A stretch of DNA of 63,204 nucleotides from a virus: the IMG/VR virus record IMGVR_UViG_3300030110_002592, positions 1 through 63,204 of that record, one strand, 5' to 3'. A program made the translations under genes and the position numbers. Numbering within the stretch: position 1 is the stretch's first letter; each line of letters starts with the position of its first letter. The notes under the pieces were generated by a model. The model did not search any database and was not told where the DNA came from. It worked only from the letters and a program-made list of their open reading frames with translations. Positions 44,756 to 51,977 of this stretch are shown piece after piece.

Positions 44756-46394
44756 ATGTTCGTGCTAATGTTATTATTGCATTGGTACTTAAAATAGTTA
44801 TTGCTACCGACACAGCATTTCCTAGTGCGCTCTTAGTTACTTTAGCAGGGTCTATTACTCCCAACTTCAACAAGCTACCGTACTTATCGTTTTTAACATC
44901 GTATCCGTCATCAGGTGGCCCTCCTCTTAATGCTATCTCTTCTGCTATGGCTTCGGGGTTTAGTCCTGCATTGGTCATAATTTGCCTAAATGGCGCACGA
45001 AGTGCGTTCGAAAAAATTCGCATAGCCACCTCTTTCTCCTTACTTACTCCATCTTTATGGTTCATGGCTTCAGCAAAGATAGTGGTGTTTATATATTCAG
45101 CCTGCGTGATCAGCGATATCCCTGCTCCCGGCAGTATGCCTTCTTGCAGCGCGGAGCGCACTGCACAGACAGCATCATCAATCCTATCATATCTTTCCTT
45201 CTGCTCTAAGTCTGTTGTGCCGCCGGCATATATTACCCCTACACCACCTGTTAGCGAAGCGATCCTGTGCAAGATAAAATCTTGATCGGATTTTTTTTCT
45301 GTAGACTTATGTTGCTCCCACAACTCCGATACGCGCTTGGCAATATCTTTGTCGCGATCACTATCGCCTTCGTCTTTAATGATAATGGTAGACTCTCTGC
45401 CTATAATAACTTTTTGTGCATGGCCAAGATCATCGAAGTTTATAATACTCAAGTCATCACCTGTTTGCTCAGAGAAGTATGTAGCACCTATAGATAGGGC
45501 AATGTCGTTCATAAGCTCGTGTTGCTTGTATCCAAACTGCGGAGGCTGCACCGTGCAGACTTTTATTTTGTTCTTCATTACATTTGCCGCAAGCGTGTTT
45601 ATCACGTTTCCCGAACATGGCGCTATCAACAGAAGCTTTTTGTTTTGTGTAAGTATTGGTTTCAATATACTCTCTATTGTCAACACATTGCTAATCTCTG
45701 CATCTGACACCAACACATATACATCTTCAAGTATACACTCATCGCGCTTGTGATTGTTGATGAACAATGAAGACCCATATCCACGATCAAACTTAAATCC
45801 TCGCGTTACATCTGAATAGGTGGCCTCCGACTGTGAGTTCTCCACCGTAACAATTCCATTTTCGCCAACCTCTTTATAGGTATCAGCGATAAGCTTACCC
45901 AATACTCTGTCGTTATTGGCAGATATTGTGGCTACATCCAACAGCTTGCGCTTGCCGACAGGCGTAGCACTTTTGCTTAAACGCGCCAACGTATCTCTAC
46001 ATATCTCCTCTAAATGGCGTAAGGTCTCCGTAACATTTAATGTACCGTCAATGCCAATATCATAAAACTCTTTTATCAATGCTTCCGTCAACACAATCGC
46101 TGTGGTTGTGCCATCACCCGCATCTTGGGCCGTCTTGTCGGCAGCACGTTTCATAATGCGTACCGCTAAATTTTCTACAGGGTCTAATAAGTCAATGGCC
46201 TTGGCAACAGTAACGCCGTCCTTTGTTACCGTCATACCGTGAGTGTGGTTCTGTGATTCCATTAGCACCGTCTTGCCGCGAGGGCCTAATGTGCTTTTTA
46301 CAGCGCGACTGATTTTGTCAATCCCGCTTATTAACTTTTTTCTTCCCTCTTCGTCAAATGATAATGACTTCGGTGAGTATCCTATTCCTTCCAT
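44739..46394 (-). CDS. groEL: Chaperonin GroEL (551 aa)
   Basis: Full-length group I chaperonin. ATP-site motifs: STLGPRGKTV (residues 34-43), TKDGVTVAK with Asp59 (E. coli Asp52), DAGDGTTTA with Asp94 (Asp87), and RIDDAV with the catalytic Asp407 (Asp398). The apical domain contains KVCTVQPPQFGYKQHELMND, and the equatorial return has GGVGVIYAGGTTDLEQKE and EGILPGAGISL. The C terminus lacks the GGM repeat tail. All key residues are present, so it should be an active ATPase. It probably folds capsid or other virion proteins. Codons are more GC-rich than in neighbouring late genes, which suggests acquisition. Confidence 0.95.
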   Translation of the reverse strand: MEGIGYSPKSLSFDEEGRKKLISGIDKISRAVKSTLGPRGKTVLMESQNHTHGMTVTKDGVTVAKAIDLLDPVENLAVRIMKRAADKTAQDAGDGTTTAIVLTEALIKEFYDIGIDGTLNVTETLRHLEEICRDTLARLSKSATPVGKRKLLDVATISANNDRVLGKLIADTYKEVGENGIVTVENSQSEATYSDVTRGFKFDRGYGSSLFINNHKRDECILEDVYVLVSDAEISNVLTIESILKPILTQNKKLLLIAPCSGNVINTLAANVMKNKIKVCTVQPPQFGYKQHELMNDIALSIGATYFSEQTGDDLSIINFDDLGHAQKVIIGRESTIIIKDEGDSDRDKDIAKRVSELWEQHKSTEKKSDQDFILHRIASLTGGVGVIYAGGTTDLEQKERYDRIDDAVCAVRSALQEGILPGAGISLITQAEYINTTIFAEAMNHKDGVSKEKEVAMRIFSNALRAPFRQIMTNAGLNPEAIAEEIALRGGPPDDGYDVKNDKYGSLLKLGVIDPAKVTKSALGNAVSVAITILSTNAIITLARTYESSQ

Positions 46395-46415
46395 ATTTGA
46401 TTAAATTTAATTCCA

Positions 46416-46724
46416 TTATAAAGGTGGCTTCTGTAAATAAATTGGTGTCATCTCCCCAACGTAAGCGCCAAATACATTAAACTCTAAGTACTCAATCGCC
46501 TCTATCTCATCAATGCCGTCTTCGGCCATAAGGATCTTGACCATCTTTGAGGCATCGTAAATAACTCTGCCGGTATTGTTGCACCATCCAATAATAGCTT
46601 TCTCGTAGCCATCTGCTAATAAAGCATCGGGATACATATCCCGTACTTCTTCAATAATTTGTTCGTGATTCACTGACTCTTCTTTTTTCCAAAAGTACAA
46701 AATATATTTTATTTTTTCAGACAT
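46416..46724 (-). CDS. Conserved phage/bacterial small protein (102 aa)
   Basis: The segments GYEKAIIGWCNNTGRVIYDA, SKMVKILMAEDGIDEIEAIE and YLEFNVFGAYVGEMTPIYL match a widespread family found in phages and bacteria. Its core is E-A-I-E-(Y/W)-hydrophobic-E-F-N-x-x-G-A-(Y/W)-V-G-E-x-T-P. The function is unknown. It is the first substantial gene of the chaperonin unit, 21 bp before groEL. The TGTCGA element and a promoter lie upstream. Confidence 0.7.
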   Translation of the reverse strand: MSEKIKYILYFWKKEESVNHEQIIEEVRDMYPDALLADGYEKAIIGWCNNTGRVIYDASKMVKILMAEDGIDEIEAIEYLEFNVFGAYVGEMTPIYLQKPPL

Positions 46725-46726
46725 TG

Positions 46727-46798
46727 CTAATCGTTTAATTCATCTATTATAATACTAATAGGTATACACATTAAAAGTATTAAAGGTAAATAAATCAT
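46727..46798 (-). CDS. Possible tiny hydrophobic peptide (23 aa)
   Basis: MIYLPLILLMCIPISIIIDE then LND: almost entirely one membrane helix. The stop lies 2 bp before the next gene's ATG (TAGCAATG). It may be a membrane microprotein or a leader that couples translation. Too short to be certain. Confidence 0.3.
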   Translation of the reverse strand: MIYLPLILLMCIPISIIIDELND

Positions 46799-46876
46799 TA
46801 TAAACAACATATATATCAAAGTAACCTTATTGTGCCGAGCTGAGTCTCTACAGTTACTATCTTTTTCTTCATTGTG

Positions 46877-46884
46877 CAAATATA
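46877..46884 (-). promoter_or_regulatory. -7 promoter element TATATTTG before the chaperonin unit
   Basis: TATATTTG on the minus strand. Two TGTCGA-type motifs (46891-46896 and 46899-46905) lie right upstream, where the spacer and -33 element should be. No -33 TTTG is visible, so a protein bound to the TGTCGA sites may activate or block this promoter. The start of groEL is about 480 bp downstream. Confidence 0.5.
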
Positions 46885-46890
46885 CAAAAA

Positions 46891-47078
46891 TGTCGAGATG
46901 TCGACTTTTTCTTTCCTTACTTTACTATATATATACTTATTAACGCGATGTTTTTTTCTAATAGATTTCGGACTTAAACTCGGCATTTTCGACATTGGTT
47001 TTATAAAGTATTCTAAATCAATAAGTTATGATATGTCGACTTTTTTTTAACTCGACACAAAAATGTCGAAACTCGACA
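46891..47078. repeat. TGTCGA motif cluster A (origin/operator candidate)
   Basis: Seven TGTCGA/TCGACA hexamers occur in 188 bp: 46891, 46899, 46989, 47034, 47052, 47064 and 47073. A TTTCC then CTATATATATA tract follows the first pair, and CATTTTCGACAT sits about 98 bp from the first motif. The same order and nearly the same spacing occur in cluster B (57746-57883). It lies between a terminator and the chaperonin promoter and contains no convincing gene. Candidate iteron origin or operator array. Confidence 0.65.
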
Positions 47079-47091
47079 CAAACACTGTGAA

Positions 47092-47122
47092 ATCAATAAA
47101 AGAAAGGGGCCGAAGCCCCTTT
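47092..47122 (-). terminator. Intrinsic terminator with UUCG loop
   Basis: In minus-strand RNA AAAGGGGC, loop UUCG, GCCCCUUU, then CUUUUAUU. The 8-bp perfect stem with a UUCG tetraloop ends transcription of the 59-aa gene at 47177, before cluster A. Confidence 0.9.
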
Positions 47123-47176
47123 CAAACAAACAACTAACCCGAAGCTTTACAGCTTTGGAGAAAAAAAAAGAATATA

Positions 47177-47356
47177 TTATTTGGCTTTATTTCTAATAGT
47201 TGACATTGATTGTGCCAAGACTTGGCCTTCAGCAATCATGCTAATCTTCTTAGCTCGCTTCAACTGTTTTTTCATGTTTGCCAATTTTGTGATGCCCATC
47301 TCAGGGTCAGGCCGGCGGTTGATCTCCCGACCTTTGTACATATCTAATCCGTCCAT
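47177..47356 (-). CDS. Small basic protein (59 aa)
   Basis: MDGLDMYKGREINRRPDPEM, then GITKLANMKKQLKRAKKISM and a Met/Ser/Gln-rich end (LAQSMSTIRNKAK). Probably helical. Not recognised with certainty. It forms a unit of its own, closed by the terminator at 47092-47122, and is the first leftward gene after the divergent region. Its length just misses common cut-offs. Frame and composition look coding. Confidence 0.6.
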   Translation of the reverse strand: MDGLDMYKGREINRRPDPEMGITKLANMKKQLKRAKKISMIAEGQVLAQSMSTIRNKAK

Positions 47357-47861
47357 GATTTCAATTTTTAGTAAAGATACAAAATTTATTAGATGTGTGT
47401 AGATGTTGGGTTCCCCGAAAAAATTGTGCCGCAGTTTTAAAAAAAAAAATGATTTTATTTTGACCCTCCCCCCAAAAAAAATCTTGGTGCTTGCTGAATT
47501 TTTTTAGCTTTTTTCTAGCGTCTAGTATAGTGTACAGCGCGCGCCATTTTACGCAGGCCTGCAAGGCCCGAGCTTTGGCCCGTTCACCCTTCACTCCTTC
47601 ACCCTTCACCAACAAAAGGAGCAAAGGAGTACAGCAAAAGAAAGTAAACAAGTAATACTCTTTAAGATGTTTAAAGGGATTACTTAACCCCATCACCAAC
47701 CTAGACAAGCGTAAACATTTTAATAATATTAGGGATCTATAAACGTTTTATAATCAGAGTATAAACATATCGCCGGTAAAAGATAAATACACGCGCTATA
47801 AAAACTAGATATAAAGCTGTATATTTAAACTTTAATTAATCATTATTTAAACTTTACAACT
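47357..47861. other. Divergent intergenic region, candidate origin/early promoter hub
   Basis: A 505-bp stretch separates the leftward and rightward arms and holds no convincing gene. Visible inside: homopolymer A and C runs (47440-47480), and a GC-rich patch with the hairpin GGCCT-GCA-AGGCC at 47556-47568. Two perfect copies of TTCACCCTTCAC lie at 47583-47594 and 47598-47609. An AT-rich end with TATATTTA (47820-47827) may be the -7 of the gene at 47862. Such a boundary often holds the origin and early promoters (inference). Confidence 0.45.
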
Positions 47862-48215
47862 ATGGTACACAGTACAAGCGAAATTAAAAATGAAGCAAAA
47901 ATGCACAAAAACAATACGCATTTTGCTATACACAAGACAACTAATTCAATCGCGTTCACTTGGAATTATAAAGGATACGACAACGGCGAATTGAGCGAAT
48001 TCAAACAAGATTATTTTTATACTGACATTGAAGACAATTTTCCGCAGGAAACAATAGTTAATTCAAACGGTAAAAAAGTAAAGCTGTACAGCTACAAAAA
48101 AGACTTTAAAATAGTTACGCGCAAAAATCTAGAGCGCGCCGGTATAGATTTGAATAACTACAAATCATTTTCCACTTCTTTCTTCACTCAGGAGCAAATT
48201 AAAAACCAATATTAA
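47862..48215 (+). CDS. Hypothetical protein (117 aa)
   Basis: Not recognised. A charged, soluble protein with FAIHKTTNSIAFTWNYKGYD near residue 25 and a basic C-terminal part (KKDFKIVTRKNLERAGIDLN). First gene of the rightward arm, with an A/T-rich leader ending TTTACAACTATGG. Codons such as CGC, GCG and GCC are commoner than in most of the genome, as in the next four genes. Possibly an early, host-directed protein. Confidence 0.6.
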   Translation: MVHSTSEIKNEAKMHKNNTHFAIHKTTNSIAFTWNYKGYDNGELSEFKQDYFYTDIEDNFPQETIVNSNGKKVKLYSYKKDFKIVTRKNLERAGIDLNNYKSFSTSFFTQEQIKNQY

Positions 48216-48226
48216 AATTCACAGCT

Positions 48227-48391
48227 ATGAAAAAGACCACATTTAAAAAGGCTGTTTTGAATCTATTATTAGGGTTTAGCGTTATTAATTTAACGCTGAC
48301 TCTTTTAATAGGTGAGCAGCTTATGACTTTGGCAAGTGTTTACTTTTTACTCACTTGCTTTTTATTTTTTACACGTTACAAAATGGCTTAA
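48227..48391 (+). CDS. Small two-helix membrane protein (54 aa)
   Basis: A basic start (MKKTTFKKAV) is followed by two hydrophobic stretches (LNLLLGFSVINLTLTLLIG and LASVYFLLTCFLFF) and an RYKMA end. Positive residues at both ends suggest both termini are in the cytoplasm. It lies 11 bp after one gene and 2 bp before the next. Might be a superinfection-exclusion or membrane-acting early protein; no direct evidence. Confidence 0.55.
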   Translation: MKKTTFKKAVLNLLLGFSVINLTLTLLIGEQLMTLASVYFLLTCFLFFTRYKMA

Positions 48392-48393
48392 TT

Positions 48394-48702
48394 ATGATTT
48401 ACTACAATGATTTAAAATTTAAGACAAAAGAGCAATTTATCGCTTATTTTAAAACTGACTTACTTGTCTATCCTGACGGCATTTCCACAGACTACGACCT
48501 GTATAAATACGCGCTTACAAATGAATATATAACCGTAATTGAACGCGCTCCCAAATGTGTAGGACAGGGTGAAATGATGGCTTTACAGTCATACGGCAAA
48601 TTAATTGCCGGTGATTGGGTTATTGATATGGACTACGGCGTTTTATATTGGAGTGGTCAGGAGTGGACACAAAAAAATAATATATCAATTTTACCACATT
48701 AA
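48394..48702 (+). CDS. Hypothetical protein (102 aa)
   Basis: Start placed at 48394 (MIYYNDLKFKTKEQFIAYFK), because the upstream frame extension lies inside the membrane-protein gene. The protein is soluble, with LTNEYITVIERAPKCVGQGE and WVIDMDYGVLYWSGQEW. Not recognised. Part of the CpG-rich cassette 47862-50067. Confidence 0.6.
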   Translation: MIYYNDLKFKTKEQFIAYFKTDLLVYPDGISTDYDLYKYALTNEYITVIERAPKCVGQGEMMALQSYGKLIAGDWVIDMDYGVLYWSGQEWTQKNNISILPH

Positions 48703-48713
48703 AAAAAAGAGTT

Positions 48714-49565
48714 ATGATAGACTTAAAAGAACTTCAAAAAAACAACACGGTAAAAACAAAAGAGCTTCCCGTGTTTCTAGAAAATTCAATTCAGGGATCT
48801 AAAATAAAGAAATTGCCGCGCGTAGTGTTTAAACACGGCGCGAACGTTCTAGTATTTAGATACGGGACAACGGCAAATGATAAGATTTGCGCTGACAAAA
48901 AAAAGAAAATAGTTCAGACGTACACGTTCAGCCGGTCGCAATTCGATTATATTTTAAACATTTTAAAAACCGGCGGCAAAGCGAACGCCAAAGACTTTTT
49001 TAGTATAGCGGACACAAATTGCCTAGACTGTGTTTTTAATTCATACGGTTTATGCTATACGCACAAATACACACAGTACAGCGGGTTTATATCCATGTTA
49101 AAAAGTATTTGCAAGGGCTTTGACAGCTTTGAAAGTTTACCATCTTTAAATGATGAAATTAAAAAACAGCTATTCAATCAGGCTTTTAATACCTACGTGC
49201 GCTTTGGCACATACGGCGAACCGTCCGCAATTCCTATTGATTTAGTAGATACTATTTGCTCCATTAGTGAAACGTGGACAGGCTACACGCATCAATGGGT
49301 AAGGCGCACCGAATACGCGCCCTATTTTATGGCTAGTGTACATAATACACATCAAGAAAGTATGGCGCATAAAAAAGGATTCAGGGCGTATATAGCTACA
49401 GAGGACGAAATTGACGGTTTTATCCAATGTCCGGCAAGTAAAGAAGCCGGTTATAAAAGTTCATGCGCCGCGTGTGGTTTATGTTCCGGCGCTCTAGGCG
49501 CTAAGAATATCCGCAAATTAATACAGCGCCGCGACAATACAAGCGTTAAAATATTTGTTCACTAG
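48714..49565 (+). CDS. Gp88-like conserved phage/plasmid protein (283 aa)
   Basis: The C-terminal half has the segments VRFGTYGEPSAIPIDLVDTI, TWTGYTHQWVRRTEYAPYFM and FRAYIATEDEIDGFIQCPAS. It ends with a cysteine cluster, CAACGLCSGALGAKNIRKL. A middle pair NCLDCVFNSYGLC adds cysteines. This G(T/S)YG(D/E)P-x-A-(I/L)P ... YTHQW pattern belongs to a family seen in phages and plasmids, including mycobacteriophage gene 88; its function is unknown. The cysteines suggest an iron-sulfur or zinc site. It ends at a strong terminator (49585-49622). CpG-rich codons are unlike most of the genome. Confidence 0.65.
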   Translation: MIDLKELQKNNTVKTKELPVFLENSIQGSKIKKLPRVVFKHGANVLVFRYGTTANDKICADKKKKIVQTYTFSRSQFDYILNILKTGGKANAKDFFSIADTNCLDCVFNSYGLCYTHKYTQYSGFISMLKSICKGFDSFESLPSLNDEIKKQLFNQAFNTYVRFGTYGEPSAIPIDLVDTICSISETWTGYTHQWVRRTEYAPYFMASVHNTHQESMAHKKGFRAYIATEDEIDGFIQCPASKEAGYKSSCAACGLCSGALGAKNIRKLIQRRDNTSVKIFVH

Positions 49566-49584
49566 TTCGATTAATTACCAATTC

Positions 49585-49622
49585 AAAGCCCGTTCTGATT
49601 CATTTCAGACGGGCTTTTTTAG
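49585..49622 (+). terminator. Intrinsic terminator after the Gp88-like gene
   Basis: AAAGCCCG(T)TCTGA, loop TTCATT, TCAGACGGGCTTT followed by T-run and TAGGT. The second half is shared with terminators at 51417 and 52988. Confidence 0.9.
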
Positions 49623-49662
49623 GTAAGTACATTATTTATTCATGCATAAAAAAAGAAGCATT

Positions 49663-50067
49663 ATGAAGGCTAAAATTATTAAAATGATTATCAACACAGC
49701 GCACAAAATAGACCTTAAAAACGGCAATTTGCGCACCTATGACTATGAAACAGCTCCGTATTGTGGGCATCATTACAACGGTGCCACCGGCAAGTATTAC
49801 TTTTCAGATTATTTTGAAGGATACGGCGCCGAGTGGGCTAATTTTTACGGGTTTATATTTATATATGCCAATGAAGACAAGGAGTATATATGTCGGTACA
49901 AATTTCCTTATAAGCTAGAATTACGGCTGTTTTGGAACGGCGATAAAATCCTCAGTTGTTCAATTTTTGACTTAAAAAGGGTCGGCAATTTCATTAAAAT
50001 ATGGTGGCTGTTGTTCAGGATAAAACGGCAAGCCTTACAAATAAATTTGAAAATTGACAAACTTTAA
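49663..50067 (+). CDS. Hypothetical protein with membrane-like C-terminal region (134 aa)
   Basis: Start chosen at 49663, where a purine-rich AAAAAAAGAAGC precedes ATG; an in-frame ATG lies 21 bp earlier. The N-terminal half is soluble and Tyr/Gly-rich (YDYETAPYCGHHYNGATGKY). The C-terminal third is basic and aromatic (VGNFIKIWWLLFRIKRQALQ), possibly a membrane-binding helix. Not recognised. Lies just after a terminator, so it needs its own promoter. Last gene of the CpG-rich cassette. Confidence 0.55.
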   Translation: MKAKIIKMIINTAHKIDLKNGNLRTYDYETAPYCGHHYNGATGKYYFSDYFEGYGAEWANFYGFIFIYANEDKEYICRYKFPYKLELRLFWNGDKILSCSIFDLKRVGNFIKIWWLLFRIKRQALQINLKIDKL

Positions 50068-50082
50068 TTAATTTTACATTTT
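50054..50082 (+). promoter_or_regulatory. Bacteroidota-type promoter before the 50110 gene
   Basis: TTG at 50054-50056, an 18-bp spacer, then TACATTTT at 50075-50082. The -7 differs from TAnnTTTG only in its last base. The element overlaps the end of the preceding gene and leaves a 28-bp A-rich leader. Confidence 0.4.
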
Positions 50083-50109
50083 ATGAACATTAATTAAACA
50101 TACTAAACT

Positions 50110-50544
50110 ATGGAGTTAAAACTGAGCAAAAAAGAAAGTGAAGAGTATTTTTACAATGCCCTTTGCAACGGCTTAGATTGGTTGTGCGGCATGAATGACT
50201 TAAGCATTCATTACAGTAAGGCGCACTACAAGCAAGCTAGAGAAAAGTTAGCACAGAAATTACAAGACGGTCACGGCGAAGGTCAATGGGCTATCTGCTT
50301 TGAAGATGTGCTAATGCAGATACTAAGGGACGGCAATCCTTTAACGATTATTGACCTAGAGGCAAGTGTTGAGGGTGAGAAGCCTTCAGGTTACACGCGC
50401 ACCATCAGAATTAAACACGTACACAAGCGAGTTGGCAAAACTCAGCTAAACCATTTATTGGACATGGTCAACCAACAAGACGATGCCATCACGGCAGACG
50501 TTATTTTACAGCAAGTATTTTTTAAAGAAATAATTTTTGGATAA
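50110..50544 (+). CDS. Hypothetical protein (144 aa)
   Basis: A soluble mixed protein: MELKLSKKESEEYFYNALCN, LDWLCGMNDLSIHYSKAHYK, then WAICFEDVLMQILRDGNPLT. Segments of this kind occur in conserved phage and bacterial hypothetical proteins, but I cannot name a function. Its stop TAA shares bases with the next ATG (TAATG), so the two are coupled. A promoter candidate lies upstream. Confidence 0.65.
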   Translation: MELKLSKKESEEYFYNALCNGLDWLCGMNDLSIHYSKAHYKQAREKLAQKLQDGHGEGQWAICFEDVLMQILRDGNPLTIIDLEASVEGEKPSGYTRTIRIKHVHKRVGKTQLNHLLDMVNQQDDAITADVILQQVFFKEIIFG

Positions 50545-51260
50545 TGAAACTAACTACAGACAACAAGGCTATGATTAAGAGATATCTTAACTCATTTGCA
50601 AATACCCACAACCTTGACTACAACTCAGACAAGGGGGAGTTTTTAAACAAGTATCACATCGATGCTTTAATTAAGGGACTAGAGGACGCCTCTCTTCTTC
50701 ATATCGGTAATACTAATCCTTTAGATATGAAAAAGTACATTGTAATTGACACATGGAACGGTGAAGGTTATTCATCTGACAATGGTACAGATACCAAACA
50801 GTTTGATTGCAAAGAAGAGGCATTCAAATGGGCATATGAAAGGGCATTATCAAATACTGCTCCCATAGATACGAAAAAGTACCCTGAACAGGTAGGTCAA
50901 TACAGCGATTCTAATTGGTTTAAAGGCGAGCCTAAAAGCAACGGCGATGGCTATTGGTTTGAAGGTTACGATGACAATCACGGTAGTTATCAAGTTTGGG
51001 AAACAGACAATGTGTATGCAATTATGATACAATGCAATGTTAATGAGGTGACAGTACTCACGAAAGAGGAGTACGTGGAACAGATACAAACTCTAGATGA
51101 AGACATCAAGACCCATATTAAAGAGAACAAAGATAATCCCTATGCCATCACTAACATGGAAGAGTTAGTTAGTATAGAGTCCAATGGTGACCGTTTCTGC
51201 CATCAGTTCGATGACTACGATTATCAGTTCAGGTTGATTCAAAATTTAAACAAACAGTAA
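50544..51260 (+). CDS. Hypothetical acidic protein (238 aa)
   Basis: An acidic soluble protein. KKYIVIDTWNGEGYSSDNGT (about residues 62-81) opens a domain with several aromatic and Gly residues, followed by DGYWFEGYDDNHGSYQVWET. No catalytic motif is clear. Coupled to the genes before (TAATG) and after (stop overlapping the ATG at 51260). Early accessory gene by position. Confidence 0.65.
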   Translation: MKLTTDNKAMIKRYLNSFANTHNLDYNSDKGEFLNKYHIDALIKGLEDASLLHIGNTNPLDMKKYIVIDTWNGEGYSSDNGTDTKQFDCKEEAFKWAYERALSNTAPIDTKKYPEQVGQYSDSNWFKGEPKSNGDGYWFEGYDDNHGSYQVWETDNVYAIMIQCNVNEVTVLTKEEYVEQIQTLDEDIKTHIKENKDNPYAITNMEELVSIESNGDRFCHQFDDYDYQFRLIQNLNKQ

Positions 51261-51394
51261 TGAATATGTACAAGATAAAAGGAACTAATAAAATGGTAGC
51301 GGCTCAGAGCCGCTATCATGCGTTGGCAGAGTTTAAAAAGAGTGGACTAAGCGTTACACTCTCTGATGTCATAAAAGTTATTTACCGGCGTTAA
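51260..51394 (+). CDS. Small protein with internal palindrome (44 aa)
   Basis: MNMYKIKGTNKMVAAQSRYH then ALAEFKKSGLSVTLSDVIKV and IYRR. It begins at the stop of the preceding gene (TAATG) and is followed by a terminator. The coding sequence holds the near-perfect palindrome AGCGGCTCAGAGCCGCT at 51298-51314, which could affect translation or stability. Not recognised. Confidence 0.5.
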   Translation: MNMYKIKGTNKMVAAQSRYHALAEFKKSGLSVTLSDVIKVIYRR

Positions 51395-51416
51395 AAACAC
51401 TTGTCTTGATCCGAAC

Positions 51417-51446
51417 AGCCCGTAGCCATTTGGCACGGGCTTTTTG
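51417..51446 (+). terminator. Terminator, first copy of a duplicated pair
   Basis: AGCCCGT-A-GCC, loop ATTT, GGC-ACGGGCT followed by T-run. Almost identical to the terminator at 52988-53017, including the bases GGTGCTA after the T-run. Confidence 0.9.
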
Positions 51447-51490
51447 GGTGCTAGGCGAGATTGCTTGGCGGCTTTTAAACAACTAAAATT

Positions 51491-51670
51491 ATGGCACTTT
51501 TAATAGAAAAATTAGAACATGAAATGCTAACAGATGATGAACGCATGGACAAGAAATCAGCACGCCTGAAGAGGACATATGAAACGGCATCTGATAAAGA
51601 AAAAAAGCTTATAGATGATATTTTTATAACCATCTGCGGCTACAGTTTACAAACACTTATAAACAAATAG
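51491..51670 (+). CDS. Small helical protein (59 aa)
   Basis: MALLIEKLEHEMLTDDERMD, then KKSARLKRTYETASDKEKKL and a Cys-containing tail. Charged and probably helical. First gene of the cassette bracketed by duplicated terminators; two bp before the next gene. Not recognised. Falls just below common length cut-offs. Confidence 0.55.
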   Translation: MALLIEKLEHEMLTDDERMDKKSARLKRTYETASDKEKKLIDDIFITICGYSLQTLINK

Positions 51671-51672
51671 AT

Positions 51673-51975
51673 ATGGAATCGAATAAAATTATAGCAGAAT
51701 TTATGGGTGCAGTAGGCACACCTAAATACAATCCTACAGAGTGGGATATATACATAACGGGGTGCTTAGATGTGGACTCAGATAATGAAAACGCAAAACA
51801 CTTTTATACACCTGAAGAAATGCAGTACCACACCTCTTGGGATTGGTTAAAGCCTGTGTTGGACAAGGTTTGGAGCATGGAGGGCGGCGCCCGTGCAGTA
51901 TGTGTAGATTGGTCAGACTCTCATGAAGAAGTATATAATTCAATATTAGATTTTATTAAAGACTTAAACAAGTAG
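51673..51975 (+). CDS. IAEFMG/SWDWL family protein, copy 1 (100 aa)
   Basis: NKIIAEFMGAVGTPKYNP at the N terminus, TSWDWLKPVLDKVWSMEGG in the middle and VYNSILDFIKDLNK at the end. The same three blocks occur in the next gene, so the two are tandem paralogues. The family is common in Bacteroidota phages and prophages but has no assigned function. The SWDWL-x-PV core suggests a small protein-protein interaction domain. Two bp separate the copies. Confidence 0.7.
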   Translation: MESNKIIAEFMGAVGTPKYNPTEWDIYITGCLDVDSDNENAKHFYTPEEMQYHTSWDWLKPVLDKVWSMEGGARAVCVDWSDSHEEVYNSILDFIKDLNK

Positions 51976-51977
51976 AT

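Noticed and set aside
44782-45285. 167-codon rightward frame opposite groEL
   Set aside because: Lies fully within groEL, which is certain from its motifs. Its length reflects the higher GC of that gene.
46813-46872. 18-codon leader frame after the chaperonin promoter
   Set aside because: ATG follows the TATATTTG element closely, but the peptide is too short to judge and has no overlap with a following gene.
47361-47708. 115-codon leftward reading frame in the divergent gap
   Set aside because: Translation is low-complexity (Lys/Leu/Phe runs) over homopolymer A and C tracts. It has no coding-like composition and lies over structured intergenic DNA.
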